A DNA stretch of 64,000 nt from Corythoichthys intestinalis (taxonomy: Eukaryota; Chordata; Actinopteri; Syngnathiformes; Syngnathidae), in contig NC_080401.1 in NCBI RefSeq assembly GCF_030265065.1, positions 19,455,001-19,519,000 on the forward strand, written 5' to 3'. Numbering within the stretch: the first letter of the stretch is position 1; each line of letters opens with the position of its first letter. The notes beneath the pieces were generated by a model. That model worked only from the letters and a program-made list of their open reading frames with translations, was not told the origin of the DNA and did no database searches. Below, piece after piece: positions 48,699 to 59,597 of this stretch. The position numbers and the translations under genes were made by a program.

Positions 48699-51600
48699 CG
48701 CGCACGGACGCAGCGGCTCAGAGCTCCTCTCACAGCCAGTGTGTTTTTTTACTGTTTTTGTTAGTTTGTCTCTCCTGCCCCACCTGTCGTGCGCTCACCA
48801 CCTACAGCCGACAGGAACTTTTCCGCATCGGGTTACGGAGCAAACAGTCCGTTACCGATGACTTTATTTCGGATCACAACATCCCGCCGAGCATAGCCCG
48901 AACACCGGGCTCCCCGTGGACACTCATCCCGGCTGGGAGGAGGAGGAGGCGGCGCAAGGAGAGGAAGCAAAAGCGGGGCTGCCGGGCCGGCGTCCTCGTT
49001 CAGCTGCGGAGACGGCCACACAAACCGCCGCTACCCAGCATCTTCCTCGCTAATGTCCGATCCCTCGCCAACAAGATGGATGAGCTGAGGCTGCAGCTGG
49101 CAGGCAACAGGCTCGTGAGGGACTGCTGCATCTTGATGTTCACGGAGACCTGGCTTCACTCATCCATCCCGGACGCGGCTATGGAGCTAGCGGGCCGCAC
49201 AGCGCACAGACTTGACAGGAACCGCGACTCTGGGAAGAGCAGGGGCGGAGGGCTCTGCATCTACGTCAATAACAGCTGGTGCACAAACGCCGCTACTATC
49301 AACAACCACTGCTCCGCAGATCTGGAGTTCATCACGGTCAGATGCAGGCCCCTGTACCTTCCACGTGAGTTCACCGCTGTCACAGTAACCGCTGTGTACA
49401 TTCCACCGGATGCTAATGCTAGCACGGCTCTTAGCCACTTGAACAATGCCCTCAGCCGGCTACAGAACGACCTTCCAGAAGCAGTGCATGTGGTTGCAGG
49501 GGATTTTAACCATGCTGAATTAAAAGTAGCGCTCCCACAACTCCACCAGCACATTAAATGTGCCACCAGGGGAACTAGGACCCTGGATAAAGCCTACTCC
49601 AACATCAAGCATGGTTACAGGGCCATCCAGCTGCCCCACCTGGGTTCCTCTGATCACATGTCGCTGCTCCTGATACCGGCTTACAAACCAGTGAGAAAGC
49701 AATCACCTCCCATAACCCGGACTGTGACATTTTGGCCCGATGGAGCCTCTCAGCAGCTGCAGGACTGCTTTGAAAGCACCGACTGGGACATCTTCTGCCA
49801 CCAGGACCTGGAGGTTTTCACCTCTGCTGTGCTGGGCTACATCCAACACTGCATCAACACCGTCACGGTGGAAAAACGCATCCAGGTGTTTCCCAACCAG
49901 AAGCCTTGGATGAATAGGGAGGTCAAGGCCCTGCTGAGGGAGAGGAACAGCGCCTTCAGGTCCAGGGACGGGGAGCGGTACAGCGGTGCCCGGGCGGCCC
50001 TGAAGAGGGGCATCAGAGAAGCCAAGGCAGGCTACAAGCAGAGGATCGAGGAGGACTTCAGCAGCAACAACAGCCGGCAGGTGTGGAGGGGGCTCCGTCA
50101 CATCACCAACTTCAGATCCAGCAACGCTGCTCCAACCTCTGGGGACGCCTCACTGGCGGAGGAGCTCAACCACTTCTTCGCCCGCTTCGAGGTTGTGCCC
50201 CCAGCGGGGGAACCACTGCTTCAGACCCTCCACAGCCAGCCCTTCACGGTTCAGGCACAGGAGGTGAGGAGAACCCTGAAGGCAGTGAACCCCCGGAAAG
50301 CTGCTGGACCTGACGGAGTGGCTGGGAGAGTGCTGAGGGACTGTGCTGACCAGCTGGCTGGGGTCTTCACCAATATCTTCAACCAGTCCCTCTCCCGGTG
50401 CTCCATCCCGCCCTGCTTGAAGTCCTCCACCATCATCCCTGTGCCGAAAAAGAATTCCATCAACTGCCTCAACGACTACCGGCCAGTCGCACTCACTCCC
50501 ATCATTATGAAGTGCTTTGAGAAACTGGTCCGGGGTCACATCACTGCATGCCTGCCACCCACACTGGACCCCCACCAGTTTGCCTACAGAGCCAACCGGT
50601 CCACGGAGGACGCCATCGCGACAGCTCTGCACACCACACTGACTCATGTGGAACAGCGGGGGAGCTACGCCAGGCTGCTCTTCCTGGACTTCAGCTCGGC
50701 CTTTAACACCATCATCCCGAGCAGACTGGTGAGCAAACTGGGGGACCTGGGTCTCTCCCACAACATCTGCAGCTGGATTATGGACTTCCTGACAGACCGC
50801 TCCCAGAGGGTGAGAGTAGGACACCACCTGTCCTCTGTTCTGAGGACCAGCACCGGTTCTCCTCAGGGCTGCGTGCTCAGCCCCCTACTCTACACCCTCT
50901 ACACCCACGACTGCACCCCCACCCAGCCGAACAATTCCATCATTAAGTTCGCGGACGACACCACGGTGGTGGGGCTCATCTCAGGAGGAGATGAGTCCGC
51001 TTACAGGGTGGAGGTGGAGCGTCTGTCGGGCTGGTGCACCATCAACAACCTGACTCTGAACACCTCCAAGTCGAAGGAGGTCATCGTCGACTTCAGGAGG
51101 TGTAAACCGGACATCCAGCCAATCACCATCAATGGGGACCGGGTAGAAATGGTGCCAGACTTCAGGTTCCTGGGCACCTACATCAGTGAGGACCTGACCT
51201 GGACTGTCAACACCACAGCGATCCTGAAGAAGGCCCAACAGAGACTCTACTTCCTGAGGGTTCTCAGGAAGAACAACATTAAAACTGAGCTCTTGTTGGT
51301 CTTCTACCGCTGCTCAGTGGAGTCGGTGCTGAGCTACAGCATCTCGCTGTGGTTCTCCAGCTGCACCGCAGCAGAGCGGAACCAGCTCCAGAGGGTCATC
51401 AACACCGCCCAGAGACTGATTGGCTGCCCTCTTCCATCCCTGGAGTCAGTCTATAAGACCCGCTGCCTCAGGAGGGCTCACAGCATCACCAGAGACTCCT
51501 CACACCCTGGCCACCACCTGTTCCAACTATTACCCTCTGGGAGGCGTTTCAGGGCAATAAAGGCCAGAACTAATCGACTAAAAAACAGCTTTTATCCGAG

Positions 51601-51865
51601 AGCCGTCGCTGCTCTGAACGCCTCACACTGAATGTGGTTTTGGATGAATGTGCACATGTACAGTGAAATGCATATAAATTTTTTTTTCATAATCATCCTT
51701 GCCCGTGTATATATCCCCCACCTCATAGAGTGTATAGTCTTTTAAGTACTGTTATTTTATTTTATTTATTTCCTTGTTTTTGGTCCATGAGAGCTGCTAT
51801 TTTTTAATTTCGTTGTTTCTGTGTTGGAACAATGACAATAAATTATTCTGATTCTGATTCTTATC
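48699..51865 (+). mobile_element. LINE of the L2/CR1-like group, apparently full coding region
   Basis: Non-LTR retrotransposon inserted in a palindromic transposon (48500-51946). The junctions can be read by comparing with the uninterrupted relative at 62950-63794: the host sequence stops near 48699 and resumes with TTATCAGTGAACAAATG near 51866. The left part is GC-rich 5' sequence. One open ORF follows, then a short 3' UTR with ATGACAATAAATTATT and a terminal TTCTGATTCTGATTC microsatellite-like tail, which is typical of L2-like fish LINEs. The open frame and clean tail suggest recent insertion. The clade assignment is from protein pattern and tail, not from a tree. Confidence 0.9.
48758..51631 (+). 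CDS. LINE ORF: AP-like endonuclease plus reverse transcriptase (957 aa)
   Basis: Uninterrupted ORF. A basic linker rich in Arg precedes an endonuclease domain at about residues 95-300, with NVRSLANK (99-106), ETWL (130-133), AGDFNH (247-252) and SSDH (297-300), the expected Asn, Glu, Asp/Asn and Asp/His positions. Reverse transcriptase spans about 500-800: GPDG (517-520), [10 protein letters not shown] (641-650, first catalytic Asp), [13 protein letters not shown] (700-712) and FADD (731-734, the Y/FxDD box). The C-terminal part ends with [11 protein letters not shown]-type sequence found in L2/Rex-like LINEs. No separate ORF1 is visible upstream. The translation start is uncertain; the first Met of the open frame is used here. 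No missing catalytic residue was seen, so this copy may still encode active enzyme. Confidence 0.9.
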   Translation: MLVCLSCPTCRALTTYSRQELFRIGLRSKQSVTDDFISDHNIPPSIARTPGSPWTLIPAGRRRRRRKERKQKRGCRAGVLVQLRRRPHKPPLPSIFLANVRSLANKMDELRLQLAGNRLVRDCCILMFTETWLHSSIPDAAMELAGRTAHRLDRNRDSGKSRGGGLCIYVNNSWCTNAATINNHCSADLEFITVRCRPLYLPREFTAVTVTAVYIPPDANASTALSHLNNALSRLQNDLPEAVHVVAGDFNHAELKVALPQLHQHIKCATRGTRTLDKAYSNIKHGYRAIQLPHLGSSDHMSLLLIPAYKPVRKQSPPITRTVTFWPDGASQQLQDCFESTDWDIFCHQDLEVFTSAVLGYIQHCINTVTVEKRIQVFPNQKPWMNREVKALLRERNSAFRSRDGERYSGARAALKRGIREAKAGYKQRIEEDFSSNNSRQVWRGLRHITNFRSSNAAPTSGDASLAEELNHFFARFEVVPPAGEPLLQTLHSQPFTVQAQEVRRTLKAVNPRKAAGPDGVAGRVLRDCADQLAGVFTNIFNQSLSRCSIPPCLKSSTIIPVPKKNSINCLNDYRPVALTPIIMKCFEKLVRGHITACLPPTLDPHQFAYRANRSTEDAIATALHTTLTHVEQRGSYARLLFLDFSSAFNTIIPSRLVSKLGDLGLSHNICSWIMDFLTDRSQRVRVGHHLSSVLRTSTGSPQGCVLSPLLYTLYTHDCTPTQPNNSIIKFADDTTVVGLISGGDESAYRVEVERLSGWCTINNLTLNTSKSKEVIVDFRRCKPDIQPITINGDRVEMVPDFRFLGTYISEDLTWTVNTTAILKKAQQRLYFLRVLRKNNIKTELLLVFYRCSVESVLSYSISLWFSSCTAAERNQLQRVINTAQRLIGCPLPSLESVYKTRCLRRAHSITRDSSHPGHHLFQLLPSGRRFRAIKARTNRLKNSFYPRAVAALNASH

Positions 51866-53355
51866 AGTGAACAAATGCCGTTTTTGTGTCAAATTTGGTG
51901 GGTGGCGGCTTATATTCAGGTGTGTCTTATTGTCCTAAAATTACAGTATTTATGTTCCTATACATCAGTGTTGTTTTCATAAAAGATGAAAATATTTCGT
52001 CACCGAACAATTCTTTTCATGACGACGACGAGTCAATAACAAGCTAAGAACGTGTTTTGGGAGACTAAAACATAACGAGACGAATGCCAGTTTTCATCTG
52101 ACGAGACAAGAACAAGACGAAAATGCGATGTAGTTTCGGTCACATGTTCACAATGTGTGACATTTTATGTGTAGTTAGCCTGCATCGTAGCAGTGTCTGG
52201 CTGTGTCACTCATGTGACGTGCTACGCCCACCCACCCCAAACTTGCCAGTGTCCTCTCCTCTCAAGGATTGCACACACAGTAAGATTTTTTTTTTTTTTT
52301 TTAAATATTGGCCAGAGAGAATACGCAATGTTGCTTTAGCCCTTAAAGGTCTGGGCTGGGTGATCATTACACATTCGTACCATTAGCATAGCATTCACAT
52401 TAGCATTAGGCTAATGCTAATGGCGAGCGCCTTCTTAAACTCTCGGACAACTTTTTTTTTTAACTACAGTCGTGGCGTCCAAGTGGGTATAATAAATTGA
52501 AAATGATGTACAGTTTTCCTGCTGAGTGTGTAATATCACCAAGTTGGCATTTTCCTTGTAGACGCTACAATAAGGGCTCGTCTGTCAAGGTTCATTCGAA
52601 ATAGTTAGAAACCTTTAGTTATTTATTTATTGGAGTAAAGTTTTTGTGATTTTACGGACAAAAACATTTTTAGTAAACGTCGACTATAACTATAGACTAA
52701 ATTAGTCACATACAGTACTTGTCAAGTTGTACGGTTTCGGCGTAATTTGTACAATTGAGCACTGATTTTTAAATGTGTACGCTGTACGTTCAAAATCTGT
52801 ACGTTTTTCGTGTGTTACGGTTTTTTTTTCTCCGTTCGGATTTTGTCACCATTTCAGCAACAAGACAATGTGCGTTACTATGCGTTACTACGTTGGTTGA
52901 ATGACGCGAGAAAAGTCAGAGACACGGAGAGAGAAGAGTGTTTGTTGTGACGCTGTAGCAAATGCGATGCTAGGTTAGGTGGCTCCAATATTTCCTGATT
53001 GTAGCCGACAGCCTACAATCTACGTCTAGATATCACATGCATATAGAACTACATGCGAAATGACAGACTCGGCGGCGTTTGTAAACGGCCGCCATTTTAA
53101 AGCAGTAGACCTCTCAGAAAGGCTCTGTTGTAGTGAAATTTCCTAGCAAACCTAAGTAACTTTTTTTATCTAAAATACTCCTAAATCGGCAAAATCTTGA
53201 CTTGAATCTATCTTTAAATGATGAAACAGTTTTAAAACTTTCACATGGTTAAAGTAGACAGAAGGGAACTAATGCAGAAAAAGGGAGCAATTTTAACAAC
53301 TTTAACAGTTGATTCACAACATTAAATGACTTACAAATATAGCAAAGGTTACTAT

Positions 53356-54322
53356 TAGTGTTGCACCGATACCATTTTTTGGCCCCGATACCAATACAGA
53401 TACCTGGCTGTGCAGTATCGGCCGATACCGATACCATACCGATATCACCCCGTTTATATATATATAACCCCCCCCCAAAGAGCTACATAATTGGATGTGA
53501 AATCAATGCTATCATGGCTTTTGTCAGGCTGTTGCTTACCTTTGCAAGATAGGAAAAAAGACTAGTACAAAGTATAATACTAGCCCAACAGTAAGAAAGT
53601 AAAAATAACTTCATAATAATAAACTCTGAATGAACTGAGAAAACTTTTTTTAAACCTCTAAAAGGCCAAACAGTGCAACTTTCATGAAATTATTGTCACA
53701 TTCTGCTGCTGGTTAGATTTTTGTTGTTGTTGCTGGGCTGTTAGTTCCTGACGTGGCACCTGAATCCAATGCGGGCTCATAAACGCAGCATTTAAGCACG
53801 GGTGAGCTCAGAGAAGGCTGCTGAGATATTTGCTTTGCTGATCGCCATTTGACATCTCGCACTATAGTCTCGCTACATTTGCTTATAAATTTGCCTTGCC
53901 TTGCCTTGCCTATTGAAACTGGCCGATTTAACTCCACATCTCGAAACTTTCAGGCTGCAAATCTTGCATGCAGCCATTGATTTTAATTGACGGGATTTAT
54001 ATTTTGAAATATTTCCCGACCGCCGCATGTCGGCGCCGACATAGCGGCCTTGTCATTGGTCAGGTGTGGCTATTGGCCCGTTCTCATTGGTCTGGAGCAG
54101 GCAGGCCAATAGCGATAGCTGCTTGGTGTTCACGTGTCATCACACAACACAGAGAGTAGTGAGCGCCAGGAGATAAAAAAAGGCTGCGGTCAAATGCCAT
54201 AATAATGGACCGGTAAATGGTATCGGCGCCGTCTTTGTTGGTACTCGCCGATACCGATACCACCATTTTGGGCTGGATCGGCGCCGCCTGCCGATACTAG
54301 TATCGGTATCGGTGCATCTTTA
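53356..54322. mobile_element. nested hAT element, TGTTGCACCGATACC family
   Basis: Ends TAGTGTTGCACCGATACC and GGTATCGGTGCATCTTTA, with a perfect 8-bp duplication GTTACTAT (53348-53355, 54323-54330). Internally rich in CCGATACCGATACC words. Non-autonomous. Confidence 0.85.
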
Positions 54323-54352
54323 GTTACTATGTTTTTTTTTTTTTCCCCCTTA

Positions 54353-54411
54353 AAAAACAAAACAAAAACAAAAACAAACAAACAAACAAACAAACAAAAC
54401 AAACAAAAACA
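54353..54411. repeat. CAAA/AAC microsatellite
   Basis: Run of CAAA and AAAAC units next to the nested hAT element. Confidence 0.85.
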
Positions 54412-54574
54412 TGAAAGGTAACACCAGTTACTTTGCCAAGTAACTAATTACTCTTACATACAGGTAACTGAGTTACTAACTCAATTACTTTTTGGGAGAA
54501 GTAATTTGTAAGAGTAATTAATTACTTTTTAATTAACAACACTGGTCATAAAGATGAAGTCTGCAGAATGAAAA

Positions 54575-54694
54575 GTGACGATAGCGGAGATTTTATTCTG
54601 TCAATTTGTTGCCGAACACAATTTGCCTGCAACTATTGCTGATCACTTCTCAGAATTAGCAAAAGAAATGTTCCCTGACTCAAAGATTGCATCG
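54575..54694 (+). pseudogene. exon-like fragment of a transposon-encoded protein
   Basis: A 40-codon open stretch, preceded by an in-frame stop, reads VTIAEILFCQFVAEHNLPAT, then DHFSELAKEMFPDSKIAS, and ends at a perfect-looking donor (TCG|GTAGGT). The EHNLPxxxADHFSxLxKxMFPDSKIA pattern recurs in hAT-related transposase-like proteins of fish. It is read in the same direction as the outer element. No continuation was found downstream, so it is probably a relic. Confidence 0.55.
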
Positions 54695-55186
54695 GTAGGT
54701 TAATTTTATCAATTGACCTTTTTAATTTATAATTGGACACACTAACGAACTACCTTCAAGTCAAACTGAATTGTGAGCTGAAGTGCCATAAAGTGCAGCC
54801 ATCAAAAGACATGACAGAAATTGCCAAAAGTGCTACATACAATTATAACAAAAGTCACAGTTAAATTTTAGTAATCATGATGTAGCTGAAGATATTGATT
54901 GTTCTTTGATTGCACCAGGTTATATGTTACAATATTACCAATAAATTCATATTATTTAAAAAATTGAGTTTTATTTTTGTTTCATATTGCACGCTATATA
55001 CAACGTTGTAAGGTTAATCACCAATTTGTAAGGGCATACGTCACTATTTGTAAGATTGCCAGCGGCCTCGGCTTGACAGGTATGTAGTCATGAGTTTTCA
55101 TCAACGTCTAGTAGACGAAGACAAACACATTTTGAGATGACTACACGAAAATTAAAAAGGCTGCCAAAAACAACACTGCTATACAT

Positions 55187-55541
55187 ATGTACAATTCATA
55201 CTAAATATTTTCTTCTGTAAATTGAGTACTATGAGCTGTATTTGTAAAATAAATAAATCAAAACAGACAGTTCAGAAATATCTGACAAATACATGTAGGT
55301 ATTTATTACTCCATAAATATTATTTTATTTAAGTAATGTTACACACACACTCCAAAAACGAAGACCCCTTCGAAGTCCATATATTTTTCGTCTTCATAAC
55401 ATACCTTCCAGTCACTTCCGGTGGTTGCCGGAGGTAATAGGAACGACTTCCGGTCGTCTTGGTTTAACTTTTCTAGGAAAGAATTTCACGTTTTTTTCTG
55501 TTTCCCAACTTCTTGTTGATGTTTTCTATCTCAGACATGCC
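55187..55541 (+). promoter_or_regulatory. dynlt2b promoter and 5' UTR region
   Basis: Sequence between the hAT target duplication and the dynlt2b start. TTCCGG-type words (CACTTCCGGTGGTTGCCGGA, GACTTCCGGTCG at about 55412-55460) are ETS-like sites typical of housekeeping and ciliary gene promoters. No TATA box stands out. Inferred. Confidence 0.5.
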
Positions 55542-57087
55542 ATGGAAGGCTCAGATACATACCTCATACGACCCAACTATCAGCACAAGTAAGTTGTTTG
55601 AAAGCTGAGCAGGCATGTTGACATTAGCTTGTAGATGTAGCCTAGCCGACGCTCGGGTTACCTAGCTACAGTAAACCGACGTTTTCATCTCTCTTGTTTG
55701 AATGTACGACTGTGTTTTGAAATATATCAGAACCTCTGAAGACTTAAAAGTTATAACATCGCTGAAAATCTCTGCTGGTTCTAATCTTATGTGTTGCTCT
55801 CATGTAACTTGCTCATACAACCCAACTATTTACATAGACTTAAAATAGTGAAGTCTATGCTACTCAAAATTAAATTTAATTGAGTACATTTAAATATGTG
55901 TAATTTTTCTAGATTAATTGATTTAAAATCATTAGCTGAATGGTTGCAGACCACCTTTAGTGGCTCCAGGCATTAAAATAAAAAATTAAAGAAAACATGG
56001 TGGCCTAATATATCTTTTCATGAAATTGCACGTTGGACAGAGGTAAATTTTTCATTATTTCTAACATTCTAGATTCAAGCCTGCAGTAGTGAAGGAGTGC
56101 ATTCGTGAAACAGTTAAAGCTATGCTGTCTGAAGCAGAATACGACCCAGATGAGGTCTCAGAGCTCACCAGTACTCTGGCGGACCGTGTGAAGAATAAAG
56201 TCAAGAGTGAGTGAAAGTAGTCCAATACACATACTTGTCCACACACGAGTCTAACCTACCTATGTGCGTATTTAACAAAAATTTGCATCGACAACACAAT
56301 GTTTGCTTTATTTCTGAGCACAGTTTTTTCTTATCATACAGAATTAGGGTTTGATAGGTACAAGTTGGTGGTGCAGGTGACTATTGGAGAACAACGTGGA
56401 CAAGGAGTCAAGTGAGTGACTTTTTGATTCAAAGTATTTCAAGGCATTGTAGAACACGTGTTTGAAAAATGGGTCTCATTAATTACCCTGATTGTAATTT
56501 CTCTAAGGTCATTCAAAAGTCCGCAGTCAAACTCAAACTATTGCAAAGAAGGGAGTGGCCCCTTTTAGCTGTTGTCATTTATGTGTTTCTCAATCTTCAA
56601 ACACTTATTGACACCACATCTATGTATCAATATCCTCACATCATTCAACTACAGTAAATATTCTGAAAAACACAAGCATTAAGTTTTAGTCACCCTCACA
56701 GTACTCTCAATTTATCTAATTGAACCTCAAGTTTAACACTAATAGCAGCTTCGATTTATTGAAGGAGCTAAACAGCACAACTTTGTCTTGATAGGAATGA
56801 GATACTTAAGGCAGCTGGTGCCCTTCACAAAGATTTTTAGAATTTCGTTAACGATTGATGATGACTTTATGTGCCGTCAGGATGTCTTCAAGGTGTTTAT
56901 GGGATGCCGATACAGACAACTATGCAGAAGATGTTTTTATGAATGCAAGTACTTTTTTTCCCTTTAGTGTCAGATTTGTCATTTGTGGAGTTAGGTGTGT
57001 GTGTTTTTTTTTTCCTTGATGCACTTTTCACTTTTACAGGAGAGCTTGTTCTGTGCAGTGGCCGTGTTTGGAAGCTATTTCTACTAA
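55542..57087 (+). CDS. dynlt2b: Tctex1-family dynein light chain (DYNLT2B / TCTEX1D2)
   Basis: Five exons: 55542-55588, 56073-56206, 56342-56411, 56881-56944, 57040-57087 (TAA). They total 363 nt, 120 residues. The product matches the human DYNLT2B pattern throughout: FKPAVVKECI, LGFDRYKLVVQVTIGEQRGQ, CLWDADTDNYAEDVFMN and the C-terminal ESLFCVAVFGSYFY. Family role: light chain of cytoplasmic dynein-2, which drives retrograde intraflagellar transport in cilia. The N-terminus is about 20 residues shorter than human. The start MEGSDTYLIRPNYQ has a strong context (gccATGG). An upstream out-of-frame ATG lies five bases earlier. Intron 4 begins GC (AAT|GCAAGT) and ends AG, a GC-AG intron; the other three are GT-AG. 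A hAT element begins at 57097, nine bases after the stop, so most of the 3' UTR must be transposon-derived unless it ends almost at once. Confidence 0.95.
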
Positions 57088-57096
57088 CGTGCTGGG

Positions 57097-57948
57097 CAGA
57101 GGTTGGTAGTAACGCGCTACATTTACTTTGTTACATTTACTTGAGTAACTTTTTGAGAAAAATGTACGTCTAAGAGTAGTTTTACAAACCCATACTTTTT
57201 ACTTTTACTTGAGTAGATTTGTGAAGAAGAAACGCTACTCTTACTCCACTACTTTTGGGCTACACTAGTCGTTACATTTTTCCTCCTTAGTCTACATTTT
57301 AGATTTTCCCTTTTTTTCCTTGCCAGAGGCGCCAACAGTGGCTCTACCAGGTTTACCAATGAGACGTCGCAACATTAATCACATGACTCCATGATACCAA
57401 TCAGACTCAAAGTTGCTGTTATCTATATGAACTGAAGTATTTGACACAGAGCGCCACTGTGAACATGACTGTAAAGCATGAATTTTACTCTATCTCCCAG
57501 TTTTTATTTGGCATCGATTGACCACGGAAAACCGGAGATATGATCCTTTTAGTTTCATAATAGGAAATATGCGTTCTCCACAAGAGGGCACTCATGCTTT
57601 TTGGATGAAGATTTTCTTTTTTTCTCGCCAGCATTCAATGATTTTTTTGTATTTCTTTGTCTTAAAGTGGTTATTTAATAGGTTATAGTACAGTATATTA
57701 ATAACAGTTCATATAGATAATTTCGTGCTGAGGAAAAAATACCATTGTTTAAAAAAAAAAATTCAAACAGTGTAAGAGGTTACTCACAATGTTACTCATT
57801 ACTTGAGTATTCTTCTGACAAAATACTTTTTTACTTGTACTTGAGTACATTTTTTGAAAGACTACTTTTACATTTACTTGAGTAATATTATTTTGAAGTA
57901 ATGCTACTCTTAATTGAGTAAAATTTTTGGCTACTCTATCCACCTGTA
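57097..57948. mobile_element. CAGAGGTGG-family hAT MITE, uninterrupted copy, in dynlt2b 3' UTR
   Basis: Ends CAGAGGTTGGTAG and CTATCCACCTGTA. The flanks GTGCTGGG (57089-57096) and GGGCTGGG (57949-57956) match in 7 of 8. No ORF; near 57670-57690 it holds the unoccupied version of the ISL2EU target site. Begins nine bases after the dynlt2b stop. Confidence 0.85.
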
Positions 57949-57956
57949 GGGCTGGG

Positions 57957-58610
57957 TGTCAGAGTGTGGAAGGGTTGAGGAAGGGTGTGGAAGTGTTGAG
58001 CTGAAAAGATAGGACAGAAATCGTTTGGTGACTCGCCATCATTTCAGTCGGTTTTACATGACTCCATATATGTTAGGTGCTACGACAATTTATGTTGAAT
58101 TAAAATTGGACGGCGTGTATCTTACCGAATACAATAGAAATGGAACCCTATGAGAAACGAAGTATAGTGATGGTAATAGAAATTATTGTCATACAAGATA
58201 TAATGAACGATAAATATATAGATGTACAATTGAACTGAGGGGAAACTTCGTGTCCCAGGTAACCTTCAAAGACCACATATGTAACCAAGTGGTTTAAGAA
58301 ATAACTCACTAGTGCAACTGTTTTTGTTGTTTGGATTGTTGTACATGGAAAAATGACAAAAATATATACGGGGAGGGGTGAGTATAGTAGGTATTTGTTC
58401 AATATTTAGGATTCATGTAGTTTTTTTTTTGTTCTTTTCATGACTATAACTACTGTGCACCCCCTGTATGTATCATATAAGCAATAATAACCCTGAATAA
58501 TTGGAGCATTTTTTTTTTTATCCATTTGAATTAATGACTCCCGAGGTATTAGCGCTCAGTTTCCAAAATTTGGGTGGCACCCTGCATTAAATAACCTCTT
58601 TGATGGATTA
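57957..58610. other. possible distal dynlt2b 3' region
   Basis: Two ATTAAA variants (58099-58104 and near 58583) could serve as poly(A) signals for dynlt2b. Nothing else recognised. Confidence 0.3.
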
Positions 58611-59262
58611 CCGTATTGGCCCAAATATAAGACGGCCCTGACTATAAAACGACCCCCTCTTATTCAAAACTCAAGTTTGAAAAAAAGACTTTTTGAACAC
58701 CAAATTAATTTTTATACAGAAAATAATTACAGTACATCCGAAACAAATGATTATAACAATATATTTGAGAGAAAAAGCATGTTATTTTGCCTCATTCAAA
58801 TCTTAATATCTGAACATTTAAATATGTAAACTAAAGAGCAATCACATTCGTAAATGAATGGCTTCTGGTTTTTGAAATGTAAATAAACCAATCTACTGTG
58901 ATAAAACAACAAAATTGCAATAACTGCATTAACCATCAAAGTGAAATCTATCTGTAACTGTAGTCTTGAAACAAATCTGAATAAGGAAAAACATTGCAAT
59001 AAAATAATGTAAACTGGTTAAACTTGAGAGTAGCTGAGATCTGTCATGGCAGAACATCGCTTCAATGATATCTGGCGCCATCTAGCGTCGTGAATGGGAA
59101 GAGTAACTGAGATCTGTCATGACAGAACATCGCTTCAAGGATATCTGGCATCATCTAGCGTCGTGAATGGGTATAATGTCTAGACCACGAATATAAGACG
59201 ACCCCCTCTTTTTCAGTCTTATTTCAATACAAAAACACCGTCTTATATTCGGGCCAATACGG
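58611..59262. mobile_element. TA-flanked MITE, CCGTATTGGCCC family, copy 2
   Basis: Perfect-looking inverted ends CCGTATTGGCCCAAATATAA and TTATATTCGGGCCAATACGG, TA on both sides. Longer than copy 1 because a segment of about 70 bases (GCTGAGATCTGTCATGGCAG ... TCGTGAATGGG) is duplicated in tandem at about 59029-59170. Confidence 0.85.
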
Positions 59263-59597
59263 TAATACTTGTACTTTCCCTTAGTAATAATAAAATAAGT
59301 AGCGGTATTCTTACCTTTGTAAAGGCAGTTTTTTTTTGTTTGTTTTTTTTTGTTTGTTTTTTTGCAAAAACTCTATTCATTGTGTTTGTAGAGTGTTTCA
59401 TCACTCACAAGGTTGTATTTATTGTCTTGCATGCACTTAAAATGAAAAGTCATTTGAATGGTGTAACAACAATTTATTTTTTTGTGTCACACGAATAAAT
59501 ATATCCACTTCAGTTAAGCATATTTCTCCATGTTTGTGTATGCATTTAGATAGAGACCTAAATATTTTTGCTCCATAAAACATAATGCCATCCCCAA

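Larger units (their letters stand above)
48500..51946. mobile_element. palindromic MITE, CTGTAATTTTCGGACTATAAG family, split by a LINE
   Basis: Left part 48500-48698 starts CTGTAATTTTCGAACTATAA. Right part from about 51866 ends CCTAAAATTACAG. The intact LINE sits between. The second copy, 62950-63794, lets the two parts be aligned across the insertion. Confidence 0.8.
51966..55178. mobile_element. hAT element, CAGTGTTG family, with nested insertions
   Basis: Ends CAGTGTTGTTTTCATAAAAG and AAAACAACACTG are flanked by a perfect 8-bp duplication CTATACAT (51958-51965, 55179-55186). Contains another hAT (53356-54322), a further repeat end near 54417-54547, and the coding fragment at 54575-54694. 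It ends about 360 bases upstream of dynlt2b. Confidence 0.85.

Noticed and set aside
48833-51238. Minus-strand open frames opposite the LINE, up to 225 codons
   Set aside because: Shadows of the GC-rich coding strand of the LINE; no protein family pattern.
56061-56246. Minus-strand open frame
   Set aside because: Antisense shadow of dynlt2b exon 2.
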